Shown one piece after another: positions 9,646 to 17,244 of a stretch of DNA of 64,000 nucleotides. The stretch lies in contig NZ_CANLAG010000002.1 of the NCBI RefSeq assembly GCF_947488715.1, positions 62,001 to 126,000 on the forward strand. Reading direction: 5' to 3'. A program made the translations under genes and the position numbers. The notes under the pieces were generated by a model. It made no database searches, had not been told where the DNA came from, and saw nothing but the letters and a program-made list of their open reading frames with translations. The stretch comes from an uncultured Tateyamaria sp. GTDB taxonomy: Bacteria > Pseudomonadota > Alphaproteobacteria > Rhodobacterales > Rhodobacteraceae. Position 1 is the first letter of the stretch. Every line of letters starts with the position of its first letter.

Positions 9646-10908
9646 TTAGTGGAAAACAGCGTCCGGATCATCGAGGCTGTCGGACCCTTCGAACGCGATC
9701 TGGTCCAGGCCAAGGGCCGAAACCACCCGCTCAATGGACCGCGTTTGATCAATGAAACCGTTCACGCCCCCCATGATCAGGGCTTCGCCCGCGTCGTTGC
9801 CGCGCTCCAGCATCTGATCATAGGCAAATCCCGCCTCTGCGGCGGTCTTGATCCGACCAAGCGACATCATCGTCGTGCTCAGTTTGCCACGCATCTCGGC
9901 ATCCAGTGCAGCGTCGGCCTCAGTAACCAGATCGGACAGGGACGGCCCTGAAATCACCGTGCCATCCACGCGGACATAGGCACCGAGGTAGATGTTCTGA
10001 ACACCCAACCCATCATAGTAGTGGTCGTTGTGCGTGTTGTCGGCAAAACAGGAATGTTCTTCCTCCGGATCGTTCAGCATCACGCCAAGGCGCATCCGTT
10101 CCCCGGCAACCTCGCCATAGGATAGGGACCCCATACCCGTCAGGATCGCAGCCAGCCCGGCATCGGCATTTGCGGTCAACGCGCCACGCGCGGCGCCCTC
10201 ATCGGCCCATTGCGAGGTCATCCATTCCAGATCAGAAATCAGCAGATCGGTCGCGGCAACAAGGTATTCGGCGCGGCGATCACAGTTGTCATTTGTGCAG
10301 GCATCGCCCGCTGCGTAATCCGTCCAGGGCCGGTTGCCCGCACCCGCCGCATGACCATTCAGGTCCTGACCCCAAAGCAGAAATTCAATCGCGTGATAGC
10401 CCGTGGCGACATTGGCCTCGATCCCGTCCGCCTCTTGCAGCGTGTCCTCAAGCAAAGCAGGCGTGATCCGGCGCGCATCCACCTCCGTGCCCGACAGCGT
10501 GAACACAGGGTTCGCAATCACGTTCAACGCGGCAAACTCGTTTTCATCCGATGGCCCGCCATAGGACGCGTCCACATAGTCGATCAGACCCTCGTCCAAC
10601 GGCCAGGCATTCACCTTGCCTTCCCAATCATCAACGATGGCATTGCCGAACCGGTACACCTCCGTCTGCTGATACGGCACACGCGCGGCCAACCACGCGG
10701 TCTTGGCGGCCTGCAGCGCCTCAGCCGAGGGTGCCGCGACCAGCGCATTCACCGCCACTTGCAAGGTCCGCGCGGTGGTCAGGCTGTCTTCGTATTTGGC
10801 GGCGGCAATGTCCGCATAGGTCGCCAAAACCTCGGCTTTTTCAACGGCGAGGGCAGGGGTCGCCAGGGAGGCAATCAAAGCCGTGGATGATAGAAAGGCG
10901 TTCTTCAT
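9646..10908 (-). CDS. Imelysin-family iron-regulated periplasmic protein
   Basis: 420 residues with a Sec signal peptide (STALIASLATPALA). The imelysin GxHxxE signature is intact as GYHAIEFLLWG near residue 168, and the second half holds HNDHYYDGLG, typical of the IrpA/ICMP group. These proteins sit in the periplasm and are induced by iron starvation. It is the longer and more canonical of the two imelysins here, 21 nt upstream of bfd in the same operon. Confidence 0.93.
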   Translation of the reverse strand: MKNAFLSSTALIASLATPALAVEKAEVLATYADIAAAKYEDSLTTARTLQVAVNALVAAPSAEALQAAKTAWLAARVPYQQTEVYRFGNAIVDDWEGKVNAWPLDEGLIDYVDASYGGPSDENEFAALNVIANPVFTLSGTEVDARRITPALLEDTLQEADGIEANVATGYHAIEFLLWGQDLNGHAAGAGNRPWTDYAAGDACTNDNCDRRAEYLVAATDLLISDLEWMTSQWADEGAARGALTANADAGLAAILTGMGSLSYGEVAGERMRLGVMLNDPEEEHSCFADNTHNDHYYDGLGVQNIYLGAYVRVDGTVISGPSLSDLVTEADAALDAEMRGKLSTTMMSLGRIKTAAEAGFAYDQMLERGNDAGEALIMGGVNGFIDQTRSIERVVSALGLDQIAFEGSDSLDDPDAVFH

Positions 10909-10920
10909 GAAATGGTCCTG

Positions 10921-11412
10921 TCAGTGAAGGGTGGTAGGAGGTGTGTGCATGGCATGGTCTTCGCCAGCCAAATGTCTGGGCGCGCGCAGGTTCATACGCT
11001 TCAGCGCCAACCCGAAATCCGTCGCAAGCGATGTCAGCAGCGGCGCAACATCAGCCCGCACAAGCAGCGTCGCAATAAGCATGGCGTCGTCACGGTCCCC
11101 GGTGACTGCCGTGCCGATAAAGTTGGCGAAACAGGATTCGTCCGCGCCAAGGCACTTGCAGTTCACTGCATGTCGCATCAGTGGCCGCCGCCCGAACTTT
11201 GAACACAGGCTGCACAGGTTTTCGAACGATGTCAGCGCCTTGCGCCCCTGTTCCACGCCCAGGCTCGCGGCAAAATCGCCCCATACGTTGTCGCGGCTGT
11301 CAGCCCCGTCGCTCCAAAGGCGCAAGTAGATGACAGACGCGGCCTCGATGCCGTCCAGTTCGGTGACAAAGCCAACAGGCGCGCCGCCGCGTTTTTGTGC
11401 TGCGTTGCTCAT
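10921..11412 (-). CDS. Unrecognised 163-aa protein of the iron operon
   Basis: 163 residues, no signal peptide or membrane span, probably cytosolic. A cysteine-rich centre reads LCSLCSKF, then a CKC and a further Cys, which could bind metal or an iron-sulfur cluster (inference). I do not recognise the family. The ATG at 11412 overlaps the hemP stop (ATGA), so it is translationally coupled to hemP, and the imelysin gene follows after 12 nt. Confidence 0.75.
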   Translation of the reverse strand: MSNAAQKRGGAPVGFVTELDGIEAASVIYLRLWSDGADSRDNVWGDFAASLGVEQGRKALTSFENLCSLCSKFGRRPLMRHAVNCKCLGADESCFANFIGTAVTGDRDDAMLIATLLVRADVAPLLTSLATDFGLALKRMNLRAPRHLAGEDHAMHTPPTTLH

Positions 11413-11576
11413 TTGGTCAGGATCAACTTGCCCGCCCGCGTGATCCGCAGCGTGTAGGTTTGATCGCCCAGCACGATATGGGCTTGATCCGCGCCCTTGG
11501 TCAGATCCTCTGCGGCATATGTCGGCAGGGTGATCGGGGCAGGTTTCAGTGTTTCTCTCGCTGAATGATAGGTCAT
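11409..11576 (-). CDS. hemP: Hemin uptake protein HemP
   Basis: 55 residues. The C-terminal pattern IVLGDQTYTLRITRAGKLIL is that of HemP, a small protein found beside heme and iron transport genes. It is known as a positive regulator of hemin-uptake genes in some proteobacteria. The ATG at 11576 is chosen: it overlaps the stop of the small upstream ORF (TGATG). No heme receptor gene is in this window. Confidence 0.85.
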   Translation of the reverse strand: MTYHSARETLKPAPITLPTYAAEDLTKGADQAHIVLGDQTYTLRITRAGKLILTK

Positions 11577-11752
11577 CACAGGTGTCTCCGCGCAGGCGTG
11601 ACCGTGTGGTCGTAACGGTCCAGAACCCACTCCATGCTGAAGCCTCCGGTAAACCCCGACTGAAGCCAGATATCGGCCACCTCAGATCGGTCAGGGCGCG
11701 GCGTACAGCGTTCACGATTCAGGTCTTTCAAATGGTCCACTTGGTCTCTCAT
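11576..11752 (-). CDS. 58-aa small ORF, first gene of the iron operon
   Basis: 58 residues, too short for a usual ORF cut-off. It starts with ATG at 11752 after AAGGACTT and ends TGA 11576-11578, overlapping the hemP start as TGATG. The coupling and its place right behind the iron boxes argue that it is a real gene. The protein is hydrophilic with one Trp-rich segment (IWLQSGFTGGFSMEWVLD). I do not recognise a family; it may be a leader peptide or a small regulator. Confidence 0.6.
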   Translation of the reverse strand: MRDQVDHLKDLNRERCTPRPDRSEVADIWLQSGFTGGFSMEWVLDRYDHTVTPARRHL

Positions 11753-11827
11753 CTTGGAAGTCCTTTCATCTGACGATTGTCGGGCTTCCCCATGGTCGAG
11801 CGGGGTGGCTGGATGCTGTCTTAAACC

Positions 11828-11842
11828 TGAGTAATTCGATCA
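11828..11842. promoter_or_regulatory. Iron-Rhodo-box (TGA-N9-TCA), proximal
   Basis: The sequence TGA-gtaattcga-TCA matches exactly the TGA-N9-TCA palindrome described for the Rhodobacterales iron-responsive regulon (RirA/IscR-type control). It lies 76 bases upstream of the first ORF of the iron operon. Confidence 0.7.
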
Positions 11843-11887
11843 GAATAGTCAACCCGACTTTTTTAGTCGGAAATAAAATTGTTTTGT

Positions 11888-11902
11888 TGACTCTTTTAAT
11901 CA
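11888..11902. promoter_or_regulatory. Iron-Rhodo-box (TGA-N9-TCA), distal
   Basis: The sequence TGA-ctcttttaa-TCA is a second exact TGA-N9-TCA match, 60 bases centre to centre from the first, about six helical turns, so both would lie on the same DNA face. It may control the operon start or a second upstream promoter. Confidence 0.7.
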
Positions 11903-12107
11903 GACAGGTCGCCGAGGCTGCCGTGCCCCAGTTGATCTTGGCGGGAACGCCCACGCAGGATGGATGCAGCGCGCGGAATTATTCATCAAAATGCGGGATG
12001 ACGCAGCAACACAACCGCCGACACGATTCTTCAAAAGCTAAGCACAGACCGAAAAAACGCGCGCGATCCCGTCACGTTCCGAACTGACAAATCAATGAAA
12101 GAGTATT

Positions 12108-12191
12108 TGGTGGGCGACCCTGGAATCGAACCAGGCGTGCGTCTCCGCGAGGGAGTTACAGTCCCCTGCCACACCTTGCGGCCTGTCGCCC
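12108..12191 (-). tRNA. tRNA-Tyr (GTA)
   Basis: 84 bases including an encoded CCA. Acceptor GGGCGAC pairs with GTCGCCC. The anticodon loop CTGTAAC in a 5-bp stem gives anticodon GTA. A long variable arm and the T-arm CCTGG-TTCGATT-CCAGG fit class II tRNA-Tyr. Position 8 reads A rather than the usual U. Confidence 0.95.
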
Positions 12192-12297
12192 ACTACGTCA
12201 TTAGGGCGCAAAGCCCGATGGCGTGAGCGCGTGATTACCGGGACGAATATCAGGGGTCAAGGCACAAAATCGGGCCGATGCCAGCAAAGGTGCACAG

Positions 12298-13074
12298 ATG
12301 AAAAAACCCAAATGGGTCGTTGAAAAGGAACAGGCCAAAAAGGCGGATGCCGCGGCGACCGTCTGGCTGTTCGGGTTGCACGCCGTGCGTGACGCGCTGA
12401 TGAACCCCGCGCGGCAGAAATTGCGCCTCATGGTGACGCTCAATGCCCAGACCAAACTGGCCGACGCCATCGACCATGCGGGCATCACAGCCGAGGTGGT
12501 CGACCCCCGCAGCTTCAAGCCGCCCATCGACCCCGGCTCGGTCCACCAAGGCGCAGTGCTCGAGGTCAAGCCGCTCGATTGGGGTGGGTTGGCCGACGTG
12601 GCCATCGGCGCTGATGCGCCCCGCCTGATCCTGCTCGACCGCGTGACCGATCCGCACAACGTGGGCGCCATCCTCCGCTCCGCCGAAGTGTTGGGGGCCT
12701 CCGCTGTCATCGGCACCCGTCACCACGCCGCCCCTGAAACCGGCGCATTGGCGAAAACCGCCTCTGGCGCTCTGGAACGCCAACCATATGTGCGGGTACG
12801 CAACCTGTCGGACGCGATCGTCGAATTGCAAGGCATGGGCTATCTCGTGCTGGGCCTCGACGGCGAGGCTGAACAGACCATCGAAACAGCGCTCGCCGGC
12901 AAAAAGGACCGCGCCGTGGCCCTCGTGCTGGGGGCCGAAGGGCCGGGCCTGCGCCAGAAAACCCGTGAAACCTGCGACGGATTGGTCAAAATCGACGCCG
13001 CGGGCGGCTTTGGCTCACTCAATGTTTCAAATGCGGCCGCCATCGCCTTATATGCGTCCAAGGACCACGCATAG
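12298..13074 (+). CDS. rlmB: 23S rRNA (guanosine-2'-O-)-methyltransferase RlmB
   Basis: 258 residues, SpoU/TrmH family. The N-terminal L30e-like substrate-binding domain starts at WLFGLHAVRDAL. The knotted SPOUT domain follows with the three family motifs: LLDRVTDPHNVGAILRSAE, ALVLGAEGPGLR and FGSLNVSNAAAIALY. It methylates G2251 of 23S rRNA in E. coli. It lies next to tRNA-Tyr on the other strand, and a zinc-ribbon gene follows. Confidence 0.93.
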   Translation: MKKPKWVVEKEQAKKADAAATVWLFGLHAVRDALMNPARQKLRLMVTLNAQTKLADAIDHAGITAEVVDPRSFKPPIDPGSVHQGAVLEVKPLDWGGLADVAIGADAPRLILLDRVTDPHNVGAILRSAEVLGASAVIGTRHHAAPETGALAKTASGALERQPYVRVRNLSDAIVELQGMGYLVLGLDGEAEQTIETALAGKKDRAVALVLGAEGPGLRQKTRETCDGLVKIDAAGGFGSLNVSNAAAIALYASKDHA

Positions 13075-13083
13075 GAGGCGGCC

Positions 13084-13377
13084 ATCGCTTACCCCACGAA
13101 AATCGCCACTTGCTGTTATTGCGGCACGCGCGCGGCACTGGTGCTGCGCGGGCGCGACCGTCACGAACTGGCCTGTTCGAGCTGTGGCGCGCCGCTGCAC
13201 GACCTGAAAATGCTGCCCAAGAAATCCAAGGCCGCCAAGGGCGACCGCGAATTGGTCAAACCCTCGGCTCTGCGCGCACAGACCCCCAAAAAATCCAAGA
13301 AATTCAAAAAGCGGAAATCGCGCTGGGGTGACTTCTTCGAAGAGGCCTTTGACCTGATCGAGGACATTCTGGACTGA
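13084..13377 (+). CDS. Small zinc-ribbon protein, apparent ATC start
   Basis: 97 residues from ATC at 13084. A zinc ribbon is formed by CCYC (about residues 11-14) and CSSC (about 34-37); a basic, Lys-rich middle (KKSKKFKKRKS) and an acidic C-terminus follow. No ATG, GTG or TTG fits: the first usual start (GTG 13141) would remove the CCYC half of the ribbon. AGGAGG (13073-13078) lies five bases before ATC, exactly where a start codon is expected. So either ATC is used weakly or the start has been lost. Function unknown. Confidence 0.65.
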   Translation: MAYPTKIATCCYCGTRAALVLRGRDRHELACSSCGAPLHDLKMLPKKSKAAKGDRELVKPSALRAQTPKKSKKFKKRKSRWGDFFEEAFDLIEDILD

Positions 13378-13439
13378 CGCGCAAAAAACCTGCGCCCGGC
13401 AGAAATTCGCCACCGCGACTTAACCCTTCGTTCACAGGT

Positions 13440-13580
13440 TTGAGAGAGGGTCTTTAACAGAGCCCAGACCACCATATCTGGAGTTGTGAACCGCAGGCTT
13501 GGAACTCCTGCAGGTTAATTCACTGTCCCTCGTTCCGTACCTTGCGCGCCCCTTTCGCTTTGCGATTGGGGCGCTTTTTT
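13440..13580 (+). ncRNA. Candidate structured small RNA with its own terminator
   Basis: Between two genes lies a stretch that folds well: outer helices GAGGG (13446-13450) with CCCTC (13527-13531) and ACAG (13457-13460) with CTGT (13523-13526); inside, hairpin CCAGA/TCTGG (13464-13481) and long hairpin GTGAACC-GCAGG/CCTGC-a-GGTT (13486-13523). It ends in a strong terminator. No ORF fits. I cannot name the family; 6S RNA was considered but not established. The 5' end is a guess. Confidence 0.4.
13546..13580 (+). terminator. Rho-independent terminator
   Basis: GCGCCCC (13546-13552) pairs with GGGGCGC (13568-13574), followed by TTTTTTG. It ends the candidate small RNA and any read-through from the zinc-ribbon gene. 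Confidence 0.8.
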
Positions 13581-13607
13581 GTCAGCATGCCCAAAAACGG
13601 GGAAATG

Positions 13608-14081
13608 ATGGACGAAACCTATCCTGACGCGCTGCTGCGCGATGTGCTCAAGCGGACCAAAACGGTGGCCGTCGTGGGGGTGTCGGCAAACCAGGTGCGC
13701 CCCAGCTATTTCGTGGCGCGCTATCTGACGCTCAAGGGGTTTTCGGTGATCCCGGTCAACCCGGTCTATGCCGGTCAGGTCCTCTTTGGCCACACCACGG
13801 TAGCGTCACTGGCAGAGATTGAAACACCCGTCGACATGGTCGACATCTTCCGCCGCTCTGACGCAGTGCCAGAGATCGTGGACGAGGCGTTGGAACATCT
13901 GCCGGGTCTTGGCACCATCTGGATGCAGATCGGCGTCTCCCATCCGGACGCCGCAGCCAAGGCGCGTGCGCAAGGCATCACCGTGATCCAAAACCGCTGC
14001 CCCAAGATCGAATACCAGCGTCTCTTTGGCGAACTCAGGATGGGCGGGTTCAACACCGGCATCATCTCGTCCAAGCTCTGA
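13608..14081 (+). CDS. CoA-binding (Rossmann-fold) domain protein
   Basis: 157 residues, a stand-alone CoA-binding domain like that of succinyl-CoA synthetase alpha. It shows the dinucleotide-type start VAVVGVSANQVRPSYFVARYL, the strand VIPVNP, and GTIWMQIGVSHPDAAAKA with the Cys of QNRCPKIEY in the last third. Its ligand and role are not proven in relatives (YccU-like). The ATG at 13608 is chosen for spacing from GGGGA; ATG 13605 and 13587 are possible. Confidence 0.85.
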   Translation: MDETYPDALLRDVLKRTKTVAVVGVSANQVRPSYFVARYLTLKGFSVIPVNPVYAGQVLFGHTTVASLAEIETPVDMVDIFRRSDAVPEIVDEALEHLPGLGTIWMQIGVSHPDAAAKARAQGITVIQNRCPKIEYQRLFGELRMGGFNTGIISSKL

Positions 14082-14082
14082 A

Positions 14083-14115
14083 ACGCAAACACCCGCGCCG
14101 AGTGGGGCGCGGGTG
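14083..14115 (-). terminator. Terminator hairpin between convergent genes
   Basis: CACCCGCGCC (14090-14099) pairs with GGCGCGGGTG (14106-14115). On the minus strand it is followed by the T-rich TTTGCGTTT, so it most likely ends the DUF2147 transcript; it may also act for the plus strand. Confidence 0.55.
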
Positions 14116-14140
14116 CAGGTAGCCGTGTATGCGGCAGGCC

Positions 14141-14518
14141 TCAGTTGAGGCGCTGCCAGGTCTGGCCGCGGCAGATTGGGCCGACACAGCCCGACACTTT
14201 CAACGCGTTTCCGCTCAGCGACATCTTGGACCGATAGGTCTTGTCGGTGTCCGGGGCCCAGATCTTGCCACCGGAATAGCTGCCGTTGCCTTTGGCTTTC
14301 ATGTCCCAGATGATCGGCTTGCCGACGCTGGACGTGTCATCGCTGCCAACGACCTTGGTGATGGTGCCGCAGATGTTCGAGCCGCAGGGCGCGATCTTGA
14401 CGTGCAGGAATGCGCCTTCGTCGCTGGTCTCGGTCTTCCATGTGCCGGTGGCGGGCTCTGCCATTGCCATACCGGCGCCCATGACGGCCACACACGCGGC
14501 TGCAAACAGGTGTTTCAT
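14141..14518 (-). CDS. DUF2147 secreted protein
   Basis: 125 residues with a Sec signal peptide (HLFAAACVAVMGAGMAMA). The mature part begins with TGTWKTE and contains CGSNICGTI, GKIWAPDTDKTY and the terminal CRGQTWQR, the DUF2147 pattern; four Cys may form two disulfides. Periplasmic, function unknown. Monocistronic and convergent with the CoA-binding gene. Confidence 0.88.
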   Translation of the reverse strand: MKHLFAAACVAVMGAGMAMAEPATGTWKTETSDEGAFLHVKIAPCGSNICGTITKVVGSDDTSSVGKPIIWDMKAKGNGSYSGGKIWAPDTDKTYRSKMSLSGNALKVSGCVGPICRGQTWQRLN

Positions 14519-14652
14519 TGAGTGTCTCCTCCGTTATGCCCGGAACCTTGGGGCAGGGGGGCGTTGCAAATCAAGAATGACCTAGGGTCGCGTTGCAAAT
14601 CGTGACGTAAGGTGCCAAACGGCGGATAACTGCAGAAAAAGGGCTGATTTCC

Positions 14653-15372
14653 ATGATCCTCTACCCCGCCATCGACCTCAAAGACGGGCAGGCCGTGCGC
14701 CTTGTGCATGGGGATATGGACCGCGCAACCGTGTTCAACGATGACCCCGCAGCACAGGCGCGTGCCTTTGTGGATGCGGGCTGTGAGTGGTTGCATCTGG
14801 TGGATTTGAACGGCGCGTTCGCCGGCCAACCTGTCAACGCCGCCCCGGTCGAAGCGATCCTCAAGGCCTGCAAGGTGCCCGCGCAACTGGGCGGGGGCAT
14901 CCGCGACATGGCCACGATCGAGGCATGGCTCGACAAGGGGCTGCAACGTGTGATCCTGGGCACCGTCGCGGTCGAGGACCCCGACCTGGTGCGCGAAGCG
15001 GCGCGCGCCTTTCCCGGACATGTGGCGGTGGGCATCGACGCACGTGGCGGCAAGGTGGCGACCAAAGGGTGGGCCACGGAAACGGATGTGGATGCAACCG
15101 ATCTGGCCCGCTCGTTCGAGGACGCGGGTGTGGCGGCGATCATCTATACCGACATCAACCGTGACGGCGCGATGGGTGGCCCCAACATCCCTGCCACGCA
15201 AGCGCTGGCCGAGGCGGTCAACATCCCTGTGATTGCCAGCGGTGGGGTGTCGTCGCTGGCGGACCTGACCGCGTTGAAAGACACCGGCGTGATCGCCGGT
15301 GCCATTTCTGGACGCGCGCTTTACGATGGTGCAATTGATCTGACCGCCGCTCTGGCAGTGCTCAAGGGCTAG
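14653..15372 (+). CDS. hisA: Phosphoribosylformimino-5-aminoimidazole carboxamide ribotide isomerase
   Basis: 239-residue TIM barrel. Catalytic Asp8 is in PAIDLKDG and the second catalytic Asp in [15 protein letters not shown]; phosphate is bound by ASGGVSS and ISGRALYDG. It converts ProFAR to PRFAR in histidine synthesis. It stands alone on the plus strand, separated from hisF by an opposite-strand DUF302 gene. Confidence 0.96.
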   Translation: MILYPAIDLKDGQAVRLVHGDMDRATVFNDDPAAQARAFVDAGCEWLHLVDLNGAFAGQPVNAAPVEAILKACKVPAQLGGGIRDMATIEAWLDKGLQRVILGTVAVEDPDLVREAARAFPGHVAVGIDARGGKVATKGWATETDVDATDLARSFEDAGVAAIIYTDINRDGAMGGPNIPATQALAEAVNIPVIASGGVSSLADLTALKDTGVIAGAISGRALYDGAIDLTAALAVLKG

Positions 15373-15374
15373 GC

Positions 15375-15830
15375 CTACTTGGCGACGCTGCCGGTGAACT
15401 TGCCCAAGGCGCCAGTCATGGTCTGGATATAGGCCGCGTCTTCGGACACGCCGCCCAGACGGCCCAGCATCTTGGCGGGCTCTTCGTAGGCGATCATGGT
15501 TTTGCCGGTCCCGTCTTCGTAGACGAGCACTTTCATCGGCAAGAACAGACCCGACACCGGATCATCCTGGATGGCGGGTGTGCCGACCTTGGGGTTGCCA
15601 AAGATCACCAGTTGCGACGCGCCGATGTCGACCCCGATGCTTTGCGCGCCTGCGCCGTGGTCCACGCGAGCAAAGATCTTGAGCCCGGCCCCTTCCATCG
15701 TTGCGATCAACTGGTCCACCGTCTCGGTCACACCTGCTGCCGCTTCCTTGCGCACAATCCCGTTTTCGCCTGCCATCGCAGCCCCCGTCAAAAAAGCGCC
15801 CATCACCAGAGCCATCAAAATCCGCATCAT
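15375..15830 (-). CDS. DUF302 protein, secreted
   Basis: 151 residues with a signal peptide (MALVMGAFLTGAAMA). DUF302 features: FARVDHGAGA, LVIFGNPKVGTP and LPMKVLVYEDGTGKTMIAYEEP. Periplasmic, function unknown. It lies between hisA and hisF on the opposite strand and ends two bases from the hisA stop. Confidence 0.88.
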   Translation of the reverse strand: MMRILMALVMGAFLTGAAMAGENGIVRKEAAAGVTETVDQLIATMEGAGLKIFARVDHGAGAQSIGVDIGASQLVIFGNPKVGTPAIQDDPVSGLFLPMKVLVYEDGTGKTMIAYEEPAKMLGRLGGVSEDAAYIQTMTGALGKFTGSVAK

Positions 15831-16005
15831 GCGTCTCCTATTTTTTGCAATAGGCCAAACCTGTCACACAGACGAGCGGACGCCATGCACCTTTCCGTGA
15901 TGGGCGGAAATATTCCCGTTTCCTGTCGGATAATCTGGGGGCCGGGACGCGGGCCGGAGGCAGAGCCCCTTTTCCCCGCCGGGAAAGCAAGTTACGAGAT
16001 GACCC

Positions 16006-16770
16006 ATGCTGAAGACCCGTATCATTCCCTGTCTCGATGTCGCTGATGGCCGTGTGGTCAAGGGCGTGAACTTTGTCGATCTGGTCGACGCGGGCGATCC
16101 GGTCGCAGCGGCGCGGGCCTATGATGCCGCCGGTGCGGACGAGCTGTGTTTTCTCGACATTCATGCGACCCACGAAAACCGCGGCACCATGTTCGATCTG
16201 GTCCAGCGCACCGCAGAGCAGTGTTTTATCCCTCTGACGGTCGGGGGCGGCGTGCGGACGGTTGCGGATGTGCGGGCGCTGCTGTTGGCGGGGGCGGACA
16301 AGGTGTCGTTCAACTCGGCCGCCGTCGCGGACCCCGACGTGCTGACGCGCGCGGCGGACCAGTTTGGCAGCCAGTGCATCGTTTGCGCCATTGACGCCAA
16401 GACGGTCAGCCCCGGCAAGTGGGAGATCTTTACCCACGGCGGCCGCAAGCCCACGGGCATTGACGCGGTGGAATTTGCGCGCACGGCTGCGGCCAAGGGC
16501 GCGGGCGAGATCCTGCTGACCTCGATGGACCGCGACGGCACGCGCGCGGGGTTCAACCTGCCGCTGACCCGTGCGATCTCCGATGCCGTGACCATTCCCG
16601 TGATTGCGAGTGGTGGAGTCGGCACGCTGGATCACCTGGTGGACGGCGTCACCGAAGGCGGGGCGTCGGCGGTGCTGGCGGCGTCGATCTTTCACTTTGG
16701 CGACTACACCATTGCTGAGGCCAAGGCGCACATGGCTGCGGCGGGTATCCCGATGAGGTTGACCACATGA
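16006..16770 (+). CDS. hisF: Imidazole glycerol phosphate synthase, cyclase subunit
   Basis: 254-residue TIM barrel. Catalytic Asp11 is in [11 protein letters not shown] and the second Asp in [13 protein letters not shown]; phosphate loops are VGGGVRT and ASGGVG. With HisH it makes imidazole glycerol phosphate and AICAR from PRFAR and the ammonia HisH supplies. hisE overlaps its end by four bases (ATGA). Confidence 0.97.
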   Translation: MLKTRIIPCLDVADGRVVKGVNFVDLVDAGDPVAAARAYDAAGADELCFLDIHATHENRGTMFDLVQRTAEQCFIPLTVGGGVRTVADVRALLLAGADKVSFNSAAVADPDVLTRAADQFGSQCIVCAIDAKTVSPGKWEIFTHGGRKPTGIDAVEFARTAAAKGAGEILLTSMDRDGTRAGFNLPLTRAISDAVTIPVIASGGVGTLDHLVDGVTEGGASAVLAASIFHFGDYTIAEAKAHMAAAGIPMRLTT

Positions 16771-17075
16771 CGCTCGACGATCTTTTTGCCACGATCGAGG
16801 CGCGCAAGGGCGCGGACCCCGAGAGTTCGTGGACCGCCAAGCTGTTGTCCAAGGGGCCGGAGAAATGCGCCGAGAAATTCGGTGAAGAGGCCGTTGAGGC
16901 GATCATCGAGGCGGTGAAGGACGACAAGGCCGGGCTGACATCGGAGGCGGCGGACGTTCTCTATCATCTGCTGGTGATGCTGGCCGCGCGGGACGTGGCG
17001 CTGGGCGACGTGATGGACGAGCTGGCGCGCCGTCAGGGCACGTCGGGGATCGCCGAAAAGGCGGCGCGAACCTGA
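16767..17075 (+). CDS. hisE: Phosphoribosyl-ATP pyrophosphatase
   Basis: 102 residues of the MazG-like fold. Metal-binding acidic residues are in [12 protein letters not shown] and [14 protein letters not shown]. It hydrolyses phosphoribosyl-ATP to phosphoribosyl-AMP, the second step of histidine synthesis. Coupled to hisF by a 4-base overlap; a separate hisI would be needed for the next step and is not in the window. Confidence 0.95.
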   Translation: MTLDDLFATIEARKGADPESSWTAKLLSKGPEKCAEKFGEEAVEAIIEAVKDDKAGLTSEAADVLYHLLVMLAARDVALGDVMDELARRQGTSGIAEKAART

Positions 17076-17086
17076 GCCGGGCCGGT

Positions 17087-17104
17087 CTGTCCCCGCGGGG
17101 ACAG
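17087..17104. terminator. Perfect 8-bp stem-loop after hisE
   Basis: CTGTCCCC-GC-GGGGACAG lies 11 bases past the hisE stop. There is no T-tract, so it may slow polymerase or protect the 3' end rather than terminate on its own. Confidence 0.4.
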
Positions 17105-17244
17105 GGTGTGCGGTGTGTTCACGACATCTTTGCCACCTGCAATTTCAGACCGAATAACAGAGGCTTGTGCGGCGCACGGTGCCCTAGGGGGATATTAAGC
17201 CGCCCTATGGCACGCTGCACCCCGAACCGGGGCGGCAGGCCGCC

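Larger units (their letters stand above)
11753..12107. other. Intergenic region with the iron-operon promoter
   Basis: This 355-base gap has no supportable gene. The left half is AT-rich and carries the two iron boxes in front of the minus-strand operon. The right half (about 11910-12100) holds only short unsupported ORFs and ends at the 3' end of tRNA-Tyr. Confidence 0.6.

Noticed and set aside
11884-12087. 67-aa plus-strand ORF between the iron boxes and tRNA-Tyr
   Set aside because: It starts inside the promoter, has no ribosome-binding site or family features and ends in low-complexity basic residues.
13440-13580. 6S RNA
   Set aside because: The region has a bubble-and-hairpin layout, but the known 6S core sequence could not be matched and the neighbours are not the usual zapA context; left as unknown RNA.
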